DNA of 55,211 nucleotides from an uncultured Erysipelotrichaceae bacterium (GTDB lineage: Bacteria; Bacillota_I; Bacilli_A; RFN20; CAG-826), in assembly GCA_902785645.1 (NCBI GenBank), contig CACZZG010000007.1:1-55211 (forward strand). Reading direction: 5' to 3'. Shown here one piece after another: positions 26,215-34,459 of this stretch. Every line of letters starts with the position of its first letter. Position 1 is the stretch's first letter. Below the pieces are notes generated by a model. That model ran no database searches and was not told the DNA's origin. It was given only the letters and a program-made list of their open reading frames with translations. Made by a program: the position numbers and the translations under genes.

Positions 26215-26559
26215 TTATCGCGCAAACAATATAATGATTAGCGCCATCATTTGACGGCCATCAAGAAAGCCCTCAATTTGATATAGAGGTCTTCCACAAT
26301 ATTCACGGATGACATTATCTCTCACTTCATAAATTGCTGGTCCACAGTAACGTCTCACAATTCTACCATCGAATTCTAAAATGGCGGGGCCACAGTAACG
26401 ACGGATGGTATTTCCACTCCACTGAAAAATTGCGGGACCGCAATATTCTCTAATTGTATCTCCAGAAATTTGATATAAAGGTCTTCCACAGTATTCACGA
26501 ATAACATCTTGATTAATTTCAAGAAGGCACGGACCACAATATTGTCTTAATCTAGCCAT
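26215..26559 (-). CDS. Small YCG-repeat protein
   Basis: 114 residues of unknown function. Six repeats of exactly 16 residues, each with (R)xYCG, have their Tyr at residues 7, 23, 39, 55, 71 and 87; a consensus unit is IREYCGPAIYQISGDT. The end (DGRQMMALIIILFAR) is hydrophobic and may associate with the membrane. Alternating polar and hydrophobic residues suggest short beta strands, and each unit gives one Cys. AGAGGTG precedes the ATG. First gene of the operon that continues to the 763-residue protein (46-nt gap) and MscS. Confidence 0.75.
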   Translation of the reverse strand: MARLRQYCGPCLLEINQDVIREYCGRPLYQISGDTIREYCGPAIFQWSGNTIRRYCGPAILEFDGRIVRRYCGPAIYEVRDNVIREYCGRPLYQIEGFLDGRQMMALIIILFAR

Positions 26560-26594
26560 AAAACACCTCTATAGAAAACTTTCTTGCTTACTAA

Positions 26595-26613
26595 ATTATA
26601 AATCTTTAGTAAG
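26595..26613 (-). promoter_or_regulatory. Promoter/hairpin of the YCG-repeat operon
   Basis: A perfect TATAAT (26600-26595, minus) lies in the loop of a 9-bp inverted repeat CTTACTAAA/TTTAGTAAG (26613-26605 with 26595-26587). No good -35 is seen. The inverted repeat could be an operator. Confidence 0.45.
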
Positions 26614-26655
26614 TTAGGAAAAAAGAAAAATAGCATTATGACTGTGTTTTTTAAG

Positions 26656-26690
26656 AGAAAAAACCCTCGATATCTAAGTATCAAGGGAAT
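26656..26690 (-). terminator. Intrinsic terminator with no gene in front
   Basis: CCCTTGATA and TATCGAGGG form a 9-bp stem (one G-T pair), 6-nt loop, followed by six T on the minus strand. It lies between the tRNA-Thr terminator and the YCG-repeat promoter, so it may end a short unannotated RNA or act as a second stop for tRNA-Thr. Confidence 0.75.
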
Positions 26691-26752
26691 TAAATTGTCT
26701 GGCTTTATTGTTCAATTTTGATACAACACACTAAAAAAGAGAAATATATCGA

Positions 26753-26783
26753 ATAAAAAAAGATTGATATTAATATCAATCTC
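26753..26783 (-). terminator. Intrinsic terminator after tRNA-Thr
   Basis: A perfect 22-bp palindrome (26761-26782) followed by seven T on the minus strand. Confidence 0.88.
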
Positions 26784-26796
26784 CTAACCTACAAAT

Positions 26797-26870
26797 TGGT
26801 GCCTCCTGCCAGAATCGAACTAGCAATAGATCCTTACCATGGATCCGTTATACCACTTAACTAAGGAGGC
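26797..26870 (-). tRNA. tRNA-Thr (GGT)
   Basis: 74 nt with encoded CCA. Acceptor GCCTCCT/AGGAGGC, D-stem GTTA/TAAC, anticodon stem GATCC/GGATC around ATGGTAA (anticodon GGT), T-arm with TTCGATT. Position 32 is A, which is less usual. Confidence 0.93.
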
Positions 26871-26884
26871 AAGTAGCGGTATTT

Positions 26885-26913
26885 ATATTAAAGTATTTTT
26901 AATCTATCTACAA
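26885..26913 (-). promoter_or_regulatory. tRNA-Thr promoter
   Basis: Minus-strand TTGTAG (26913-26908), 17 nt, TAATAT (26890-26885). The stretch TTTAATATAAATACCGCTA (26892-26874) is identical to that upstream of tRNA-Arg. Confidence 0.7.
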
Positions 26914-26930
26914 GTAGAAATAATAATTAT

Positions 26931-28217
26931 TTATTCCACTAATTCGCCTTGTAAATCATAAACAAAGGCAGAATCGATTTTAACTTTAACTTTTTCGCCT
27001 TCTTTTAGGTCTTTATTAGAGGAGAAATAGATTTTTCCATCAACATCATCTGGGGCATTCCAATAACTGCGCAAGAGATATTGTCCTTTTTCTTTTCCCA
27101 CGACAAGACCTTCCATGATTTCACCAATATGTTGTTTGTTTCTTTTATAAGAAATTCTTTGCTGAGCGTGCATCACTCTTTCTAATCTCTTCTTTTTGTT
27201 TTTTTCATTAATTTGATTTTTAAATTCAAAAGATTTAGTGCCTTCTTCACGAGAATAGGTGAAAGCCCCTAAATGGTCAAATTCAACCTCTTCCATAAAT
27301 TTAATAAGATTATCAACATCTTCCTCGGTTTCTCCGGGAAATCCCACCATAACTGTGGTTCTTAATATAGCGTTAGGAACTTTAGATTTAATTTTATTAA
27401 ATAATTGTCTTAATAATTCCTTATCTCCTCTTCTATTCATCGCTTTTAAAATAGAAGTTTCGCTATGTTGAATAGGAATATCAAAATATGGAGTAAGTTT
27501 TTTCTCTTTCGCGATTAAATCAATCAATTCGTCGCTTATTTCATCAGGATAAAGATAAAGCAAGCGAATATAATCCAATTTTTCAATTTTTAATAATCCA
27601 TTTAATAAATCGACAATATTGACTTTCTCTTTTAAATCGATGCCGTATTTTGTGGTGTCTTGTTCTAACACAATCACTTCTTTAATCCCAGAATCAGCGA
27701 GAGAATTAGCTTCTTCAATGATCTCATTATATGGACGAGAAACGAAATGTCCTCTTATAAGAGGAATTGCGCAATAAGAACAGCAATTGTCACATCCTTC
27801 ACCGATTTTTAAATAAGCAGAATAATTACCAGTGGAAATAATGCGGTAATGATCATCTAAACCACCATTATTTTTCAAATCTTTATCGACTCTTTTAAAT
27901 AATTCGTTAAATTTGTCGTAATCATGGATTGGAATGAATGTGACTTCAGGAATTTCTTTTCTTAATTCACCTTCATATCTTTGCGCTAAACAACCTGTTA
28001 CCACAACTTTTTTGTTATAGGAAAGCATTTCAAAAATCGTTTCAATTGATTCTTTTTTACTGGAATCAATAAAACCACATGTATTAACAATGATGATATC
28101 ACTATCTTCGATAGATGGCGTGATGATATAACCATCATGTTTTAACAAACCAAGGATATTTTCACTATCAACAAGGTTTTTCGCACAACCTAAAGAAACT
28201 AGACCAACTTTTAACAT
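26931..28217 (-). CDS. rimO: Ribosomal protein S12 methylthiotransferase
   Basis: 428 residues. N-terminal methylthiotransferase cysteines C11, C47 and C76; radical-SAM motif CDNCCSYC (C142, C146, C149); C-terminal TRAM-like domain (EGLVVGKEKGQYLLRS). The start MLKVGLVSLGCAKNLVDSE is typical of RimO and not of MiaB. It methylthiolates an Asp of S12. Start and stop overlap the ABC transporter gene upstream (TAATG), so the two are co-translated, although a functional link is not obvious. Confidence 0.94.
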   Translation of the reverse strand: MLKVGLVSLGCAKNLVDSENILGLLKHDGYIITPSIEDSDIIIVNTCGFIDSSKKESIETIFEMLSYNKKVVVTGCLAQRYEGELRKEIPEVTFIPIHDYDKFNELFKRVDKDLKNNGGLDDHYRIISTGNYSAYLKIGEGCDNCCSYCAIPLIRGHFVSRPYNEIIEEANSLADSGIKEVIVLEQDTTKYGIDLKEKVNIVDLLNGLLKIEKLDYIRLLYLYPDEISDELIDLIAKEKKLTPYFDIPIQHSETSILKAMNRRGDKELLRQLFNKIKSKVPNAILRTTVMVGFPGETEEDVDNLIKFMEEVEFDHLGAFTYSREEGTKSFEFKNQINEKNKKKRLERVMHAQQRISYKRNKQHIGEIMEGLVVGKEKGQYLLRSYWNAPDDVDGKIYFSSNKDLKEGEKVKVKIDSAFVYDLQGELVE

Positions 28218-31200
28218 TATTCAGTCCTCAAAGCGACAACAGGATCTTGGTTAGATGCTTTCATGGCAGGGAATAAACCAGATAAGACATTTAATACAAT
28301 GGAAACAACCACCATTATTCCTGCGGTATAAAGTGGTAATGCGGCAATGGAGAATATGCCGTAAAGTGAACCAATAATAATATTGAGTATTAGACCTAAT
28401 AAATAAGTCATTCCAATGCCAATAACGCCACTAGATAAACCGATAATTAAAGTTTCGGCAACAAATAGTCGAGAAATATCTTTCTTTCTTCCACCCAAAG
28501 AACGGATAACACCAATTTCTTTGACACGTTCCATTGTGGAAATATATGTAATAACCGCAATCATGAAACACGAAACCACTAGTGCTAAAGAAGTAAAAGC
28601 CACTAAAGCAATAGTAACTACGTTAATCATGGTGTTGATGACTGTTACGATAAGTTCAACTGTATCGGTATATGTTAATTCTTGTCTATCTTCTGCTGGT
28701 AATGTTTTTCCAGAATCAAGAGTGATAGTTTCATTACTATTCCATTTCTTTAAATGATCAGTGACTTTCTTTTTAATCTTGAAGTCTTTTGGATAAATAG
28801 AAATGCTTTGTGGCAATTGTTCAAAATTATATATTGCATCTTTATCCACAATGGTTTCTTTTGTGGCTTTACCAGCCAAGGATCTTAAATAAGCTTTATC
28901 GATATTAAGGTTATTGGAACCACCGATAGAGAACAATGAACCAATGGATGTTGTCATGCTGGTATTTAATGCATTGGCATAGCCAAAGACATTAGGAACA
29001 GACTTTTCACCATCACCTTTTAAATAAGATGTATAAGTGAATTTGACATACGCTTTAAAGGTCTTGTCATTTTCGAAAGTTGAACCGATATATCTTTCAA
29101 TGGAGTTTTCTCCGGAAACGATATTACTGTCTTTTGCGTCCGCCATAATCTTCTTAGTCATTTCGCGTGTATAGTAAACACCTCTTTGCAAACAACCAAA
29201 GTTAACTTTCTTTTTCTTTTTTAAAATAGCGGAAATTCTCACATCTTCGCGATCTGTCCAATCACTTTCTGGATTAGAGTTATACATATAACCTTCAACT
29301 TTTACTTTATCTGGAGTGTATTCAATTGGTGTATCAATATGGAAGATGATTTCATTGCCAGAATTTAATGTGAATGATAGAGGTTGGCCCATGACATTAC
29401 CTAACCAATTACCTAAAACAGGATTAGAAGGATCTTTTGTTCCACCATTACGGTTAAAAGTAACAGGGATTGCACCATTGATTAATCCAGTTAGAGTGTC
29501 AGTTCCTTCATCATAATTTGTTACGACTGTGTAAATATTTTCGCCAAAAGCAATTTCAAATGTCACTTTTGAATCGGTATCCACGGTATATGTTGAAGGA
29601 CTGTCAAAATGGAAAGTGACGTTTGTGGCATCAACGGTAAATCTTAAATGATTATTAAAGATATCGCCCGCCCAATCGCCGAGGAATGGATTAGAAGGAT
29701 CTTTTGTTCCACTTTCTCTTTGGAATGTGCCATTTAAGGAATATCCTGATGTGGTTATAGTCGCTTTCAAAGCATCTAAAACATCGTCATATTGGAAAAC
29801 GAATTCCATGTCGTAATCTTTACCATCAACTGGCATGGTTGTTTTAAAAGTAATGGCGTCAAAACTGAATGAGTCTTGTTTCCAAAAACTATCATGTGGG
29901 TAATATGAGAGCTTTTTGCCCAAAATATCATCGAAATTATAGTATTTTGGATAATTATCATATTCCTTAATCTTTTCAGGATCTGGGTTTTCTTTGTTTT
30001 CTTCCACAGATTTTCTAGCTATGTTAATGAATTGTTGTTCAGAGAATAAACCCATCTGCGCATAAATTAAGTCAGTAAGGGTTTGGTTTTCGTCAACAAC
30101 GAGCACTATATCATTTGCGGATGTAGGATATTCACCAGCAAGGATATCATATTGTTGCAAAACGTAGTCTTTTTCCGCAGGAATTTCATTCATAAAGTTG
30201 GTGAATAAATCAACGAATTGAGCGTATTCATTGAACCCATCAACGGTTTGTAATTCCGCGACATACATTTGAGTCAAACCATTTAATGAAATGATTTCTT
30301 TATTTCCATCATTATTACGATCCCACTCAGTAAAGATGTTATTTGTGACATCCAATCCGTAATTCAAATTGATGGAATTTGTGTATGGTTTAGCCATTTG
30401 AATATATTCAATCAAATCAGCGTTAATATCATTTGTTTTAACATCTGTAATGTCTTGATATTTATCCATTAAATATGTGATTAAAGAATCTAAACCAACA
30501 GATGTATCCTTAGGGAATTCCGCGATTTTACGTTTATCATCATTACTTAAACCAGTTAACAAAGAACCATAGTCGACAGATTGTTCCGCAATAGAAATTG
30601 GATATTGGCTAATCATGTCATTTTGCATGTTGTCGATATAGTTATGGACGCCAGTGGAAACTGATAAAACCATCGAAACACCGATAATGCCAATGCTTCC
30701 CGCAACAGCAATTAAAGTAGTTCTTTTTAATTTACTAATTAAGTTAGATAAAGATAAACCGGTCGCTGTGGCAAAAGACATTGAACTTCTTTTCTTGCTA
30801 CCCTTGTTAGCTTTTTCAATCGGCTTTTCGAGTTCTTTTTTATGATCTAAAGCTTCTTCTTCGTCACTATACGGTCTAGAATCGTTTAATAATAAACCAT
30901 CCTTCATCGTAACTATACGGTTGGAATATGCTTTTGCTAAATCAGGGTTATGTGTAACCATAATGACTAAACAGTCATTAGCAACTTCTTTCAATAAATC
31001 CATAATTTGGATAGAAGTCTGACTGTCCAAAGCACCAGTCGGTTCATCTGCTAATAAGATCTCTGGTTCATTTATTAAAGCTCTAGCGATAGCAACACGT
31101 TGCATTTGTCCGCCGGATAATTGATTAGGTTTTTTCTTTTCTAAACCACCTAATCCAACTTTATCTAAAGCTTTTAATGCTCTTTCACGTCTTTCTTCTT

Positions 31201-31546
31201 TGCTAACACCACCAATAGTTAAAGCAAGTTCAACGTTTTTGATGATGGTTTGGTGAGGAATTAAGTTATATGATTGGAAGACAAAACCGATGGAATGGTT
31301 ACGATATGTGTCCCAATCTCTATCGGTATAGTCTTTTGTAGATTTGCCTTCAATGATTAAATCACCAGTTGTATAACGATCAAGACCACCGATGATATTA
31401 AGTAAAGTTGTCTTACCACAGCCTGATGCGCCAAGGATAGAAACAAATTCATTGCGTCGGAAATTAATAGTTAAGCCTTTGAGAGCGTGAACAGTAGGAA
31501 CACCTTTTGTAACATAATCTTTGGTAATATTAACTAACTTAAGCAT
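28217..31546 (-). CDS. MacB-type ABC transporter, ATPase and permease fused, with duplicated extracellular module
   Basis: 1109 residues. The ATPase comes first: Walker A GASGCGKTT at 39-47, signature LSGGQ near 143, Walker B ILLADEPTGALD. Then come a helix near 275-295, a very large outer region, and three helices near the C-terminus in a FtsX/MacB domain (VKEIGVIRSLGGRKKDI). Such transporters export peptides or lipoproteins, or transduce force across the envelope. The outer region carries two ~88-residue repeats, each beginning with GTKDPSNP.LG.W.G (about residues 613 and 701). GGAGGT precedes the start. The substrate is unknown. Confidence 0.88.
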   Translation of the reverse strand: MLKLVNITKDYVTKGVPTVHALKGLTINFRRNEFVSILGASGCGKTTLLNIIGGLDRYTTGDLIIEGKSTKDYTDRDWDTYRNHSIGFVFQSYNLIPHQTIIKNVELALTIGGVSKEERRERALKALDKVGLGGLEKKKPNQLSGGQMQRVAIARALINEPEILLADEPTGALDSQTSIQIMDLLKEVANDCLVIMVTHNPDLAKAYSNRIVTMKDGLLLNDSRPYSDEEEALDHKKELEKPIEKANKGSKKRSSMSFATATGLSLSNLISKLKRTTLIAVAGSIGIIGVSMVLSVSTGVHNYIDNMQNDMISQYPISIAEQSVDYGSLLTGLSNDDKRKIAEFPKDTSVGLDSLITYLMDKYQDITDVKTNDINADLIEYIQMAKPYTNSINLNYGLDVTNNIFTEWDRNNDGNKEIISLNGLTQMYVAELQTVDGFNEYAQFVDLFTNFMNEIPAEKDYVLQQYDILAGEYPTSANDIVLVVDENQTLTDLIYAQMGLFSEQQFINIARKSVEENKENPDPEKIKEYDNYPKYYNFDDILGKKLSYYPHDSFWKQDSFSFDAITFKTTMPVDGKDYDMEFVFQYDDVLDALKATITTSGYSLNGTFQRESGTKDPSNPFLGDWAGDIFNNHLRFTVDATNVTFHFDSPSTYTVDTDSKVTFEIAFGENIYTVVTNYDEGTDTLTGLINGAIPVTFNRNGGTKDPSNPVLGNWLGNVMGQPLSFTLNSGNEIIFHIDTPIEYTPDKVKVEGYMYNSNPESDWTDREDVRISAILKKKKKVNFGCLQRGVYYTREMTKKIMADAKDSNIVSGENSIERYIGSTFENDKTFKAYVKFTYTSYLKGDGEKSVPNVFGYANALNTSMTTSIGSLFSIGGSNNLNIDKAYLRSLAGKATKETIVDKDAIYNFEQLPQSISIYPKDFKIKKKVTDHLKKWNSNETITLDSGKTLPAEDRQELTYTDTVELIVTVINTMINVVTIALVAFTSLALVVSCFMIAVITYISTMERVKEIGVIRSLGGRKKDISRLFVAETLIIGLSSGVIGIGMTYLLGLILNIIIGSLYGIFSIAALPLYTAGIMVVVSIVLNVLSGLFPAMKASNQDPVVALRTE
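29360..29710 (-). repeat. Two tandem protein repeats in the ABC permease outer domain
   Basis: DNA coding GTKDPSNP is near-identical at about 29685-29710 and 29420-29446, about 264 nt apart. Both units continue with LxFT and FHxDxPxxYTxD motifs. Confidence 0.75.
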
Positions 31547-31602
31547 GACAATGACCTCCGTAGCGACACATTGAATATTTAATTGCGGGAATAATCATAT
31601 AG

Positions 31603-31634
31603 TAAAAAATGCCCTTTGTAAAACAAAGAGCACA
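31603..31634 (-). terminator. Intrinsic terminator before the ABC transporter gene
   Basis: TGCTCTTTG and CAAAGGGCA form nine pairs over a 5-nt loop followed by six T on the minus strand. It ends the small membrane protein transcript. Confidence 0.85.
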
Positions 31635-31687
31635 TAAATATTTTTTATAATTGGTTTATTTATACCACCAATGACACTAAATGTGGG

Positions 31688-32146
31688 TTATTTTTTAATT
31701 TTGATTTCTTGGATCTTGGATTGGTAATAAAGATTCTTCTGCTCAATCAATTCCGGGACCTTTTTGATGTACGTGACATACCATAAAGTAAACAATAATG
31801 AGGCGGCAATGAATAATACTCCAGGAAGCAAAACTGCTAACGTGTAGATGAGAAATTGTTTATCTGATTCGCGGTTTATGATAAGAATCAGATAAGCAGA
31901 AATAAGAAGAAAAGATATTACTGGAAATATAAATAGAGGAATTGGCTTTTTAATTTTGATTTCACCATATTCATCTTCCAGTTTTCTTAATTGTTCGATG
32001 TAAGATACACTATCATCTCTTTGAAAACGAAAAATAGCTTTTTTGCCAATGCGTTTTTCTTCTAAGCATTTATATTCAAACAAGCTATATTTGTCAAAGA
32101 CAAATTTCTCTTTATCGATGGTTGTTTCTACTACTTTTTCTTCCAT
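31688..32146 (-). CDS. Two-helix membrane protein divergent from tetR
   Basis: 152 residues from the ATG at 32146, unrecognised family. An N-terminal soluble part of ~75 residues (EEKVVETTIDKEKFVFDKYS) precedes two hydrophobic helices near residues 82-102 and 111-135 and a charged tail. TGCTATAAT, an extended -10, ends 7 nt before this ATG and no ribosome site exists, so the mRNA is probably leaderless; this excludes the longer start at 32185. It is the likely target of the divergent TetR regulator. Confidence 0.7.
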   Translation of the reverse strand: MEEKVVETTIDKEKFVFDKYSLFEYKCLEEKRIGKKAIFRFQRDDSVSYIEQLRKLEDEYGEIKIKKPIPLFIFPVISFLLISAYLILIINRESDKQFLIYTLAVLLPGVLFIAASLLFTLWYVTYIKKVPELIEQKNLYYQSKIQEIKIKK

Positions 32147-32161
32147 GTCGATAATTATAGC
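32147..32161 (-). promoter_or_regulatory. Extended -10 promoter of the two-helix protein, leaderless-type
   Basis: TGCTATAAT on the minus strand with 7 nt to the ATG at 32146. No Shine-Dalgarno. Confidence 0.55.
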
Positions 32162-32193
32162 AAAACAATATTTAAAAGAATACAAAACTTTAT

Positions 32194-32207
32194 GTTACAG
32201 TTGTAAC
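32194..32207. promoter_or_regulatory. TetR-type operator
   Basis: GTTACA-GT-TGTAAC is a perfect inverted repeat with a 2-nt spacer. It overlaps the -35 of tetR and lies about 40 bp upstream of the divergent gene's -10. Autoregulation by the encoded TetR protein is inferred. Confidence 0.6.
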
Positions 32208-32229
32208 TCTTTTATATTTAAAATATAAT
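32201..32229 (+). promoter_or_regulatory. Promoter of tetR, leaderless-type
   Basis: TTGTAA (32201-32206), exactly 17 nt, TATAAT (32224-32229). The ATG follows after 8 nt without a ribosome site. Confidence 0.7.
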
Positions 32230-32237
32230 TACAAATT

Positions 32238-32768
32238 ATGAACAAAACTAGACATAAAACTAAAGATAATATCTCATTAGCATTATATGTCCTAATGCTG
32301 AAAAGACCATACGAAGAAATAAGTGTCAAAGAAATATGTGAGCGAGCTGGTGTATCTAGAATGTCTTTTTATCGTTATTACAACAATAAAGAGGATATCT
32401 TTGTAGATTATTGTGATGAAAGATTTGAAGACTTTTATAGTTCGATAAGCAGTCTCAAAGATTTCACCATCCGTCAATTTACTTTAGAACTATTTAGATA
32501 TATCAAAAAATATTCACGTCCAATTGCGATTTTATTTAAAGCAAACAAGGACTTTTTGCTCCTTGATCAACTAAATAGCTATGCTAAATACATTGTTTCT
32601 AATCTCAAATCCGATTTTATGAAGCAGCAAAAAAATAATCCCCTATTCCCTTATTTTTTGGCAGGTGGATTATTTAATGTATTTGTTTACTGGATTAATA
32701 ATGATATGAAATATACACCAGAAGAGATGAACGATATGCTCTATAGCATAGTTGATATTAATATCTAA
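32238..32768 (+). CDS. TetR-family transcriptional regulator
   Basis: 176 residues. The N-terminal helix-turn-helix reads ISVKEICERAGVSRMSFYRYYNNKEDIF (given here in parts: ISVKEICERAGVSRM, then SFYRYYNNKED), typical of TetR. The C-terminal ligand domain is of the TetR_C type and short. It is divergent from the two-helix membrane protein, with an inverted repeat between them, so it probably represses itself and that gene. It ends exactly where the convergent MscS gene ends. Confidence 0.88.
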   Translation: MNKTRHKTKDNISLALYVLMLKRPYEEISVKEICERAGVSRMSFYRYYNNKEDIFVDYCDERFEDFYSSISSLKDFTIRQFTLELFRYIKKYSRPIAILFKANKDFLLLDQLNSYAKYIVSNLKSDFMKQQKNNPLFPYFLAGGLFNVFVYWINNDMKYTPEEMNDMLYSIVDINI

Positions 32769-33911
32769 CTATTCCATATCTCTTTTGGTTTTTTCGTAAG
32801 AATCCTTAATTTTAGCGGCAATATTGTCGCTTTTTTTCTTTTTCTTAGAGTTTGTTTCTTCTTTAATACCGCGAAGTTTTCTTTGCTCCTTCAATGCGAT
32901 GGCGACTTCTTCAGGAGAAGCTTTTTCTCTTTGCTTATCATCTTCAGGATTGATAGTCACCTGGGTATATGGGATTTGTACATTATTCTTCTTAAATAAT
33001 AAATAGAATTCACGTTTTAAATCTCTAGTAACTTGGAAACGATTATCTTCTTCCACAAAACAAAGAACCAAGAAATCAATAGATGAGGCTGTAATATTAT
33101 CAATACCTTTATACCAAGGGCCCTCAATAATATTTGGAATCTTTGTCTTTAATTCTTCAATCTCATTTATAATGAGAGCCTCTACTCTTTCGACATCTTC
33201 ATTATATGAAACAGATAAAGTTACAGAAACGACGCTTCTTAATCTAGACATATTAACAACGGTATTTATTGAACTATTTGTAATAGATTTAATATTTCCT
33301 CCAAAGTCTTGAAGTTTTGTGGTCTTTAAACCAACTTCGACAATTGTTCCTCTAAATCCATCAATAATAACTGTATCTCCAACCGCAAAATAATCATCAA
33401 AAACAATGAAGATACCGGATACGACATCTTGTATCAATGATTGACATCCTAAACCAATAATAAGAGTTAAAACTCCTACACCTGCAATAATACCGATGAC
33501 GTCAACACCCCAAAGAATGAGAACGGCACATATCGCAACAATGATAGCAATATATTTAATTAAAGATCTCACAAGAGAAGAGATTGTCTTGGCTTTTCTT
33601 GTTTTATTATCAAATAGATGAGTAATAAAATTACTCACAAATATGACAATAAAGGCGGCAAAGATAATGACGATAGTTACAATTACAACGACAGAACTTG
33701 ATGTAATGGCGCGCCAAAGATAAACCCATCCGTTTGCGACACCTTCTCCAAATAATTGATCTCCTACTTCGTTACCTAATATTCTTCTAGCATCCATGAT
33801 TATGAAGAACAAAGTTAAAGCAACAATAAATAATAAGCAGCCAATGATAAATGTGACTTTTTGAAAAGTGGTTTTTCTTGTCCACCAGTTTCCTTTTTTA
33901 ATTTCCGTCAT
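32769..33911 (-). CDS. MscS-family mechanosensitive channel (copy 2)
   Basis: 380 residues, paralogue of the channel at 22780. Helices near residues 18-40, 73-95 and 110-130; pore helix GVLTLIIGLGCQSLIQDVVSG; then FAVGDTVIIDGFRGTIVEVGLKT. The segments LIIGLGCQSLI, NSSIN and EGP(Y/W)YKG are shared with copy 1. The outer loop between helices 1 and 2 is about 30 residues. The C-terminal tail is strongly basic (KKKKKSDNIAAKIKDSYEKTKRD). Its start lies 14 nt inside the preceding single-pass protein gene, which implies coupled translation and roughly matched amounts. Confidence 0.92.
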   Translation of the reverse strand: MTEIKKGNWWTRKTTFQKVTFIIGCLLFIVALTLFFIIMDARRILGNEVGDQLFGEGVANGWVYLWRAITSSSVVVIVTIVIIFAAFIVIFVSNFITHLFDNKTRKAKTISSLVRSLIKYIAIIVAICAVLILWGVDVIGIIAGVGVLTLIIGLGCQSLIQDVVSGIFIVFDDYFAVGDTVIIDGFRGTIVEVGLKTTKLQDFGGNIKSITNSSINTVVNMSRLRSVVSVTLSVSYNEDVERVEALIINEIEELKTKIPNIIEGPWYKGIDNITASSIDFLVLCFVEEDNRFQVTRDLKREFYLLFKKNNVQIPYTQVTINPEDDKQREKASPEEVAIALKEQRKLRGIKEETNSKKKKKSDNIAAKIKDSYEKTKRDME

Positions 33912-34431
33912 ATGTTATTTCTCCTTTGGTAAATGTAATACGTTTTATAGTTTTCTTATAATCCACTTTATTTGTGAATTCGATCAGGAATAATCCATTT
34001 TGTCCTTCTTTAATATCCGAGAAGTATCCTTCATAAGTGGAAGGTGAAGAACAATCTTCTTTAAGTTTTTCGACATTATCCACAGATATTGAATAATAGA
34101 TTTCATATTTGCCTTTGTTTGTAATTGTGAATGAATAATGGAACTGATAATCCACTATTTCACAAGCCTCCATTTTGACTTTTGGAGGATTTAATATGAA
34201 GGCATTAGTAAGTAATGTTCTAGAGGCTATTGATGTCGCGGTCACTAATATAGCAATTCCTGTTGCGGTAACTAATCGACTCGCCCTTTTTCGCTTTGAA
34301 TATTGAGTACCCATTTTGTCTTGGTACATCAAAGCGGCGGAAAGTTCATCACTGAGCTCTGTATTGTTAGGGGTGTTTGTGAATGTCACTTTAGTATTGT
34401 CATATGTTAAGTCATTAAATTCGCCGTTCAT
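33898..34431 (-). CDS. Single-pass membrane protein paired with MscS copy 2
   Basis: 177 residues, unknown family. About 50 polar residues are followed by one helix (RLVTATGIAILVTATSIASR, near 50-70) and an outer beta domain of ~100 residues. Its outer domain aligns by eye with the first outer module of the 763-residue protein: YYSISVDNVEKLKED...YEGYFSDIK against VVVILTCESIEDFEER...IEGSFNDLK. Both genes sit directly upstream of an MscS gene. TATAAT ends 8 nt above the ATG with no ribosome site, giving a leaderless-type start 28 nt after the regulator gene. Confidence 0.72.
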   Translation of the reverse strand: MNGEFNDLTYDNTKVTFTNTPNNTELSDELSAALMYQDKMGTQYSKRKRASRLVTATGIAILVTATSIASRTLLTNAFILNPPKVKMEACEIVDYQFHYSFTITNKGKYEIYYSISVDNVEKLKEDCSSPSTYEGYFSDIKEGQNGLFLIEFTNKVDYKKTIKRITFTKGEITYDGN

Positions 34432-34445
34432 AGGTTTTCATTATA
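34432..34445 (-). promoter_or_regulatory. -10 box of the second single-pass/MscS pair, leaderless-type
   Basis: TATAAT (minus, 34445-34440) with 8 nt to the ATG at 34431. No Shine-Dalgarno and only a weak -35 (TTAAAA). Confidence 0.5.
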
Positions 34446-34459
34446 GCCGATTAAATAAT

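Noticed and set aside
26761-26782. 22-bp perfect palindrome as a mobile-element end or operator
   Set aside because: A T run follows on the minus strand directly after tRNA-Thr, so it is an ordinary terminator.
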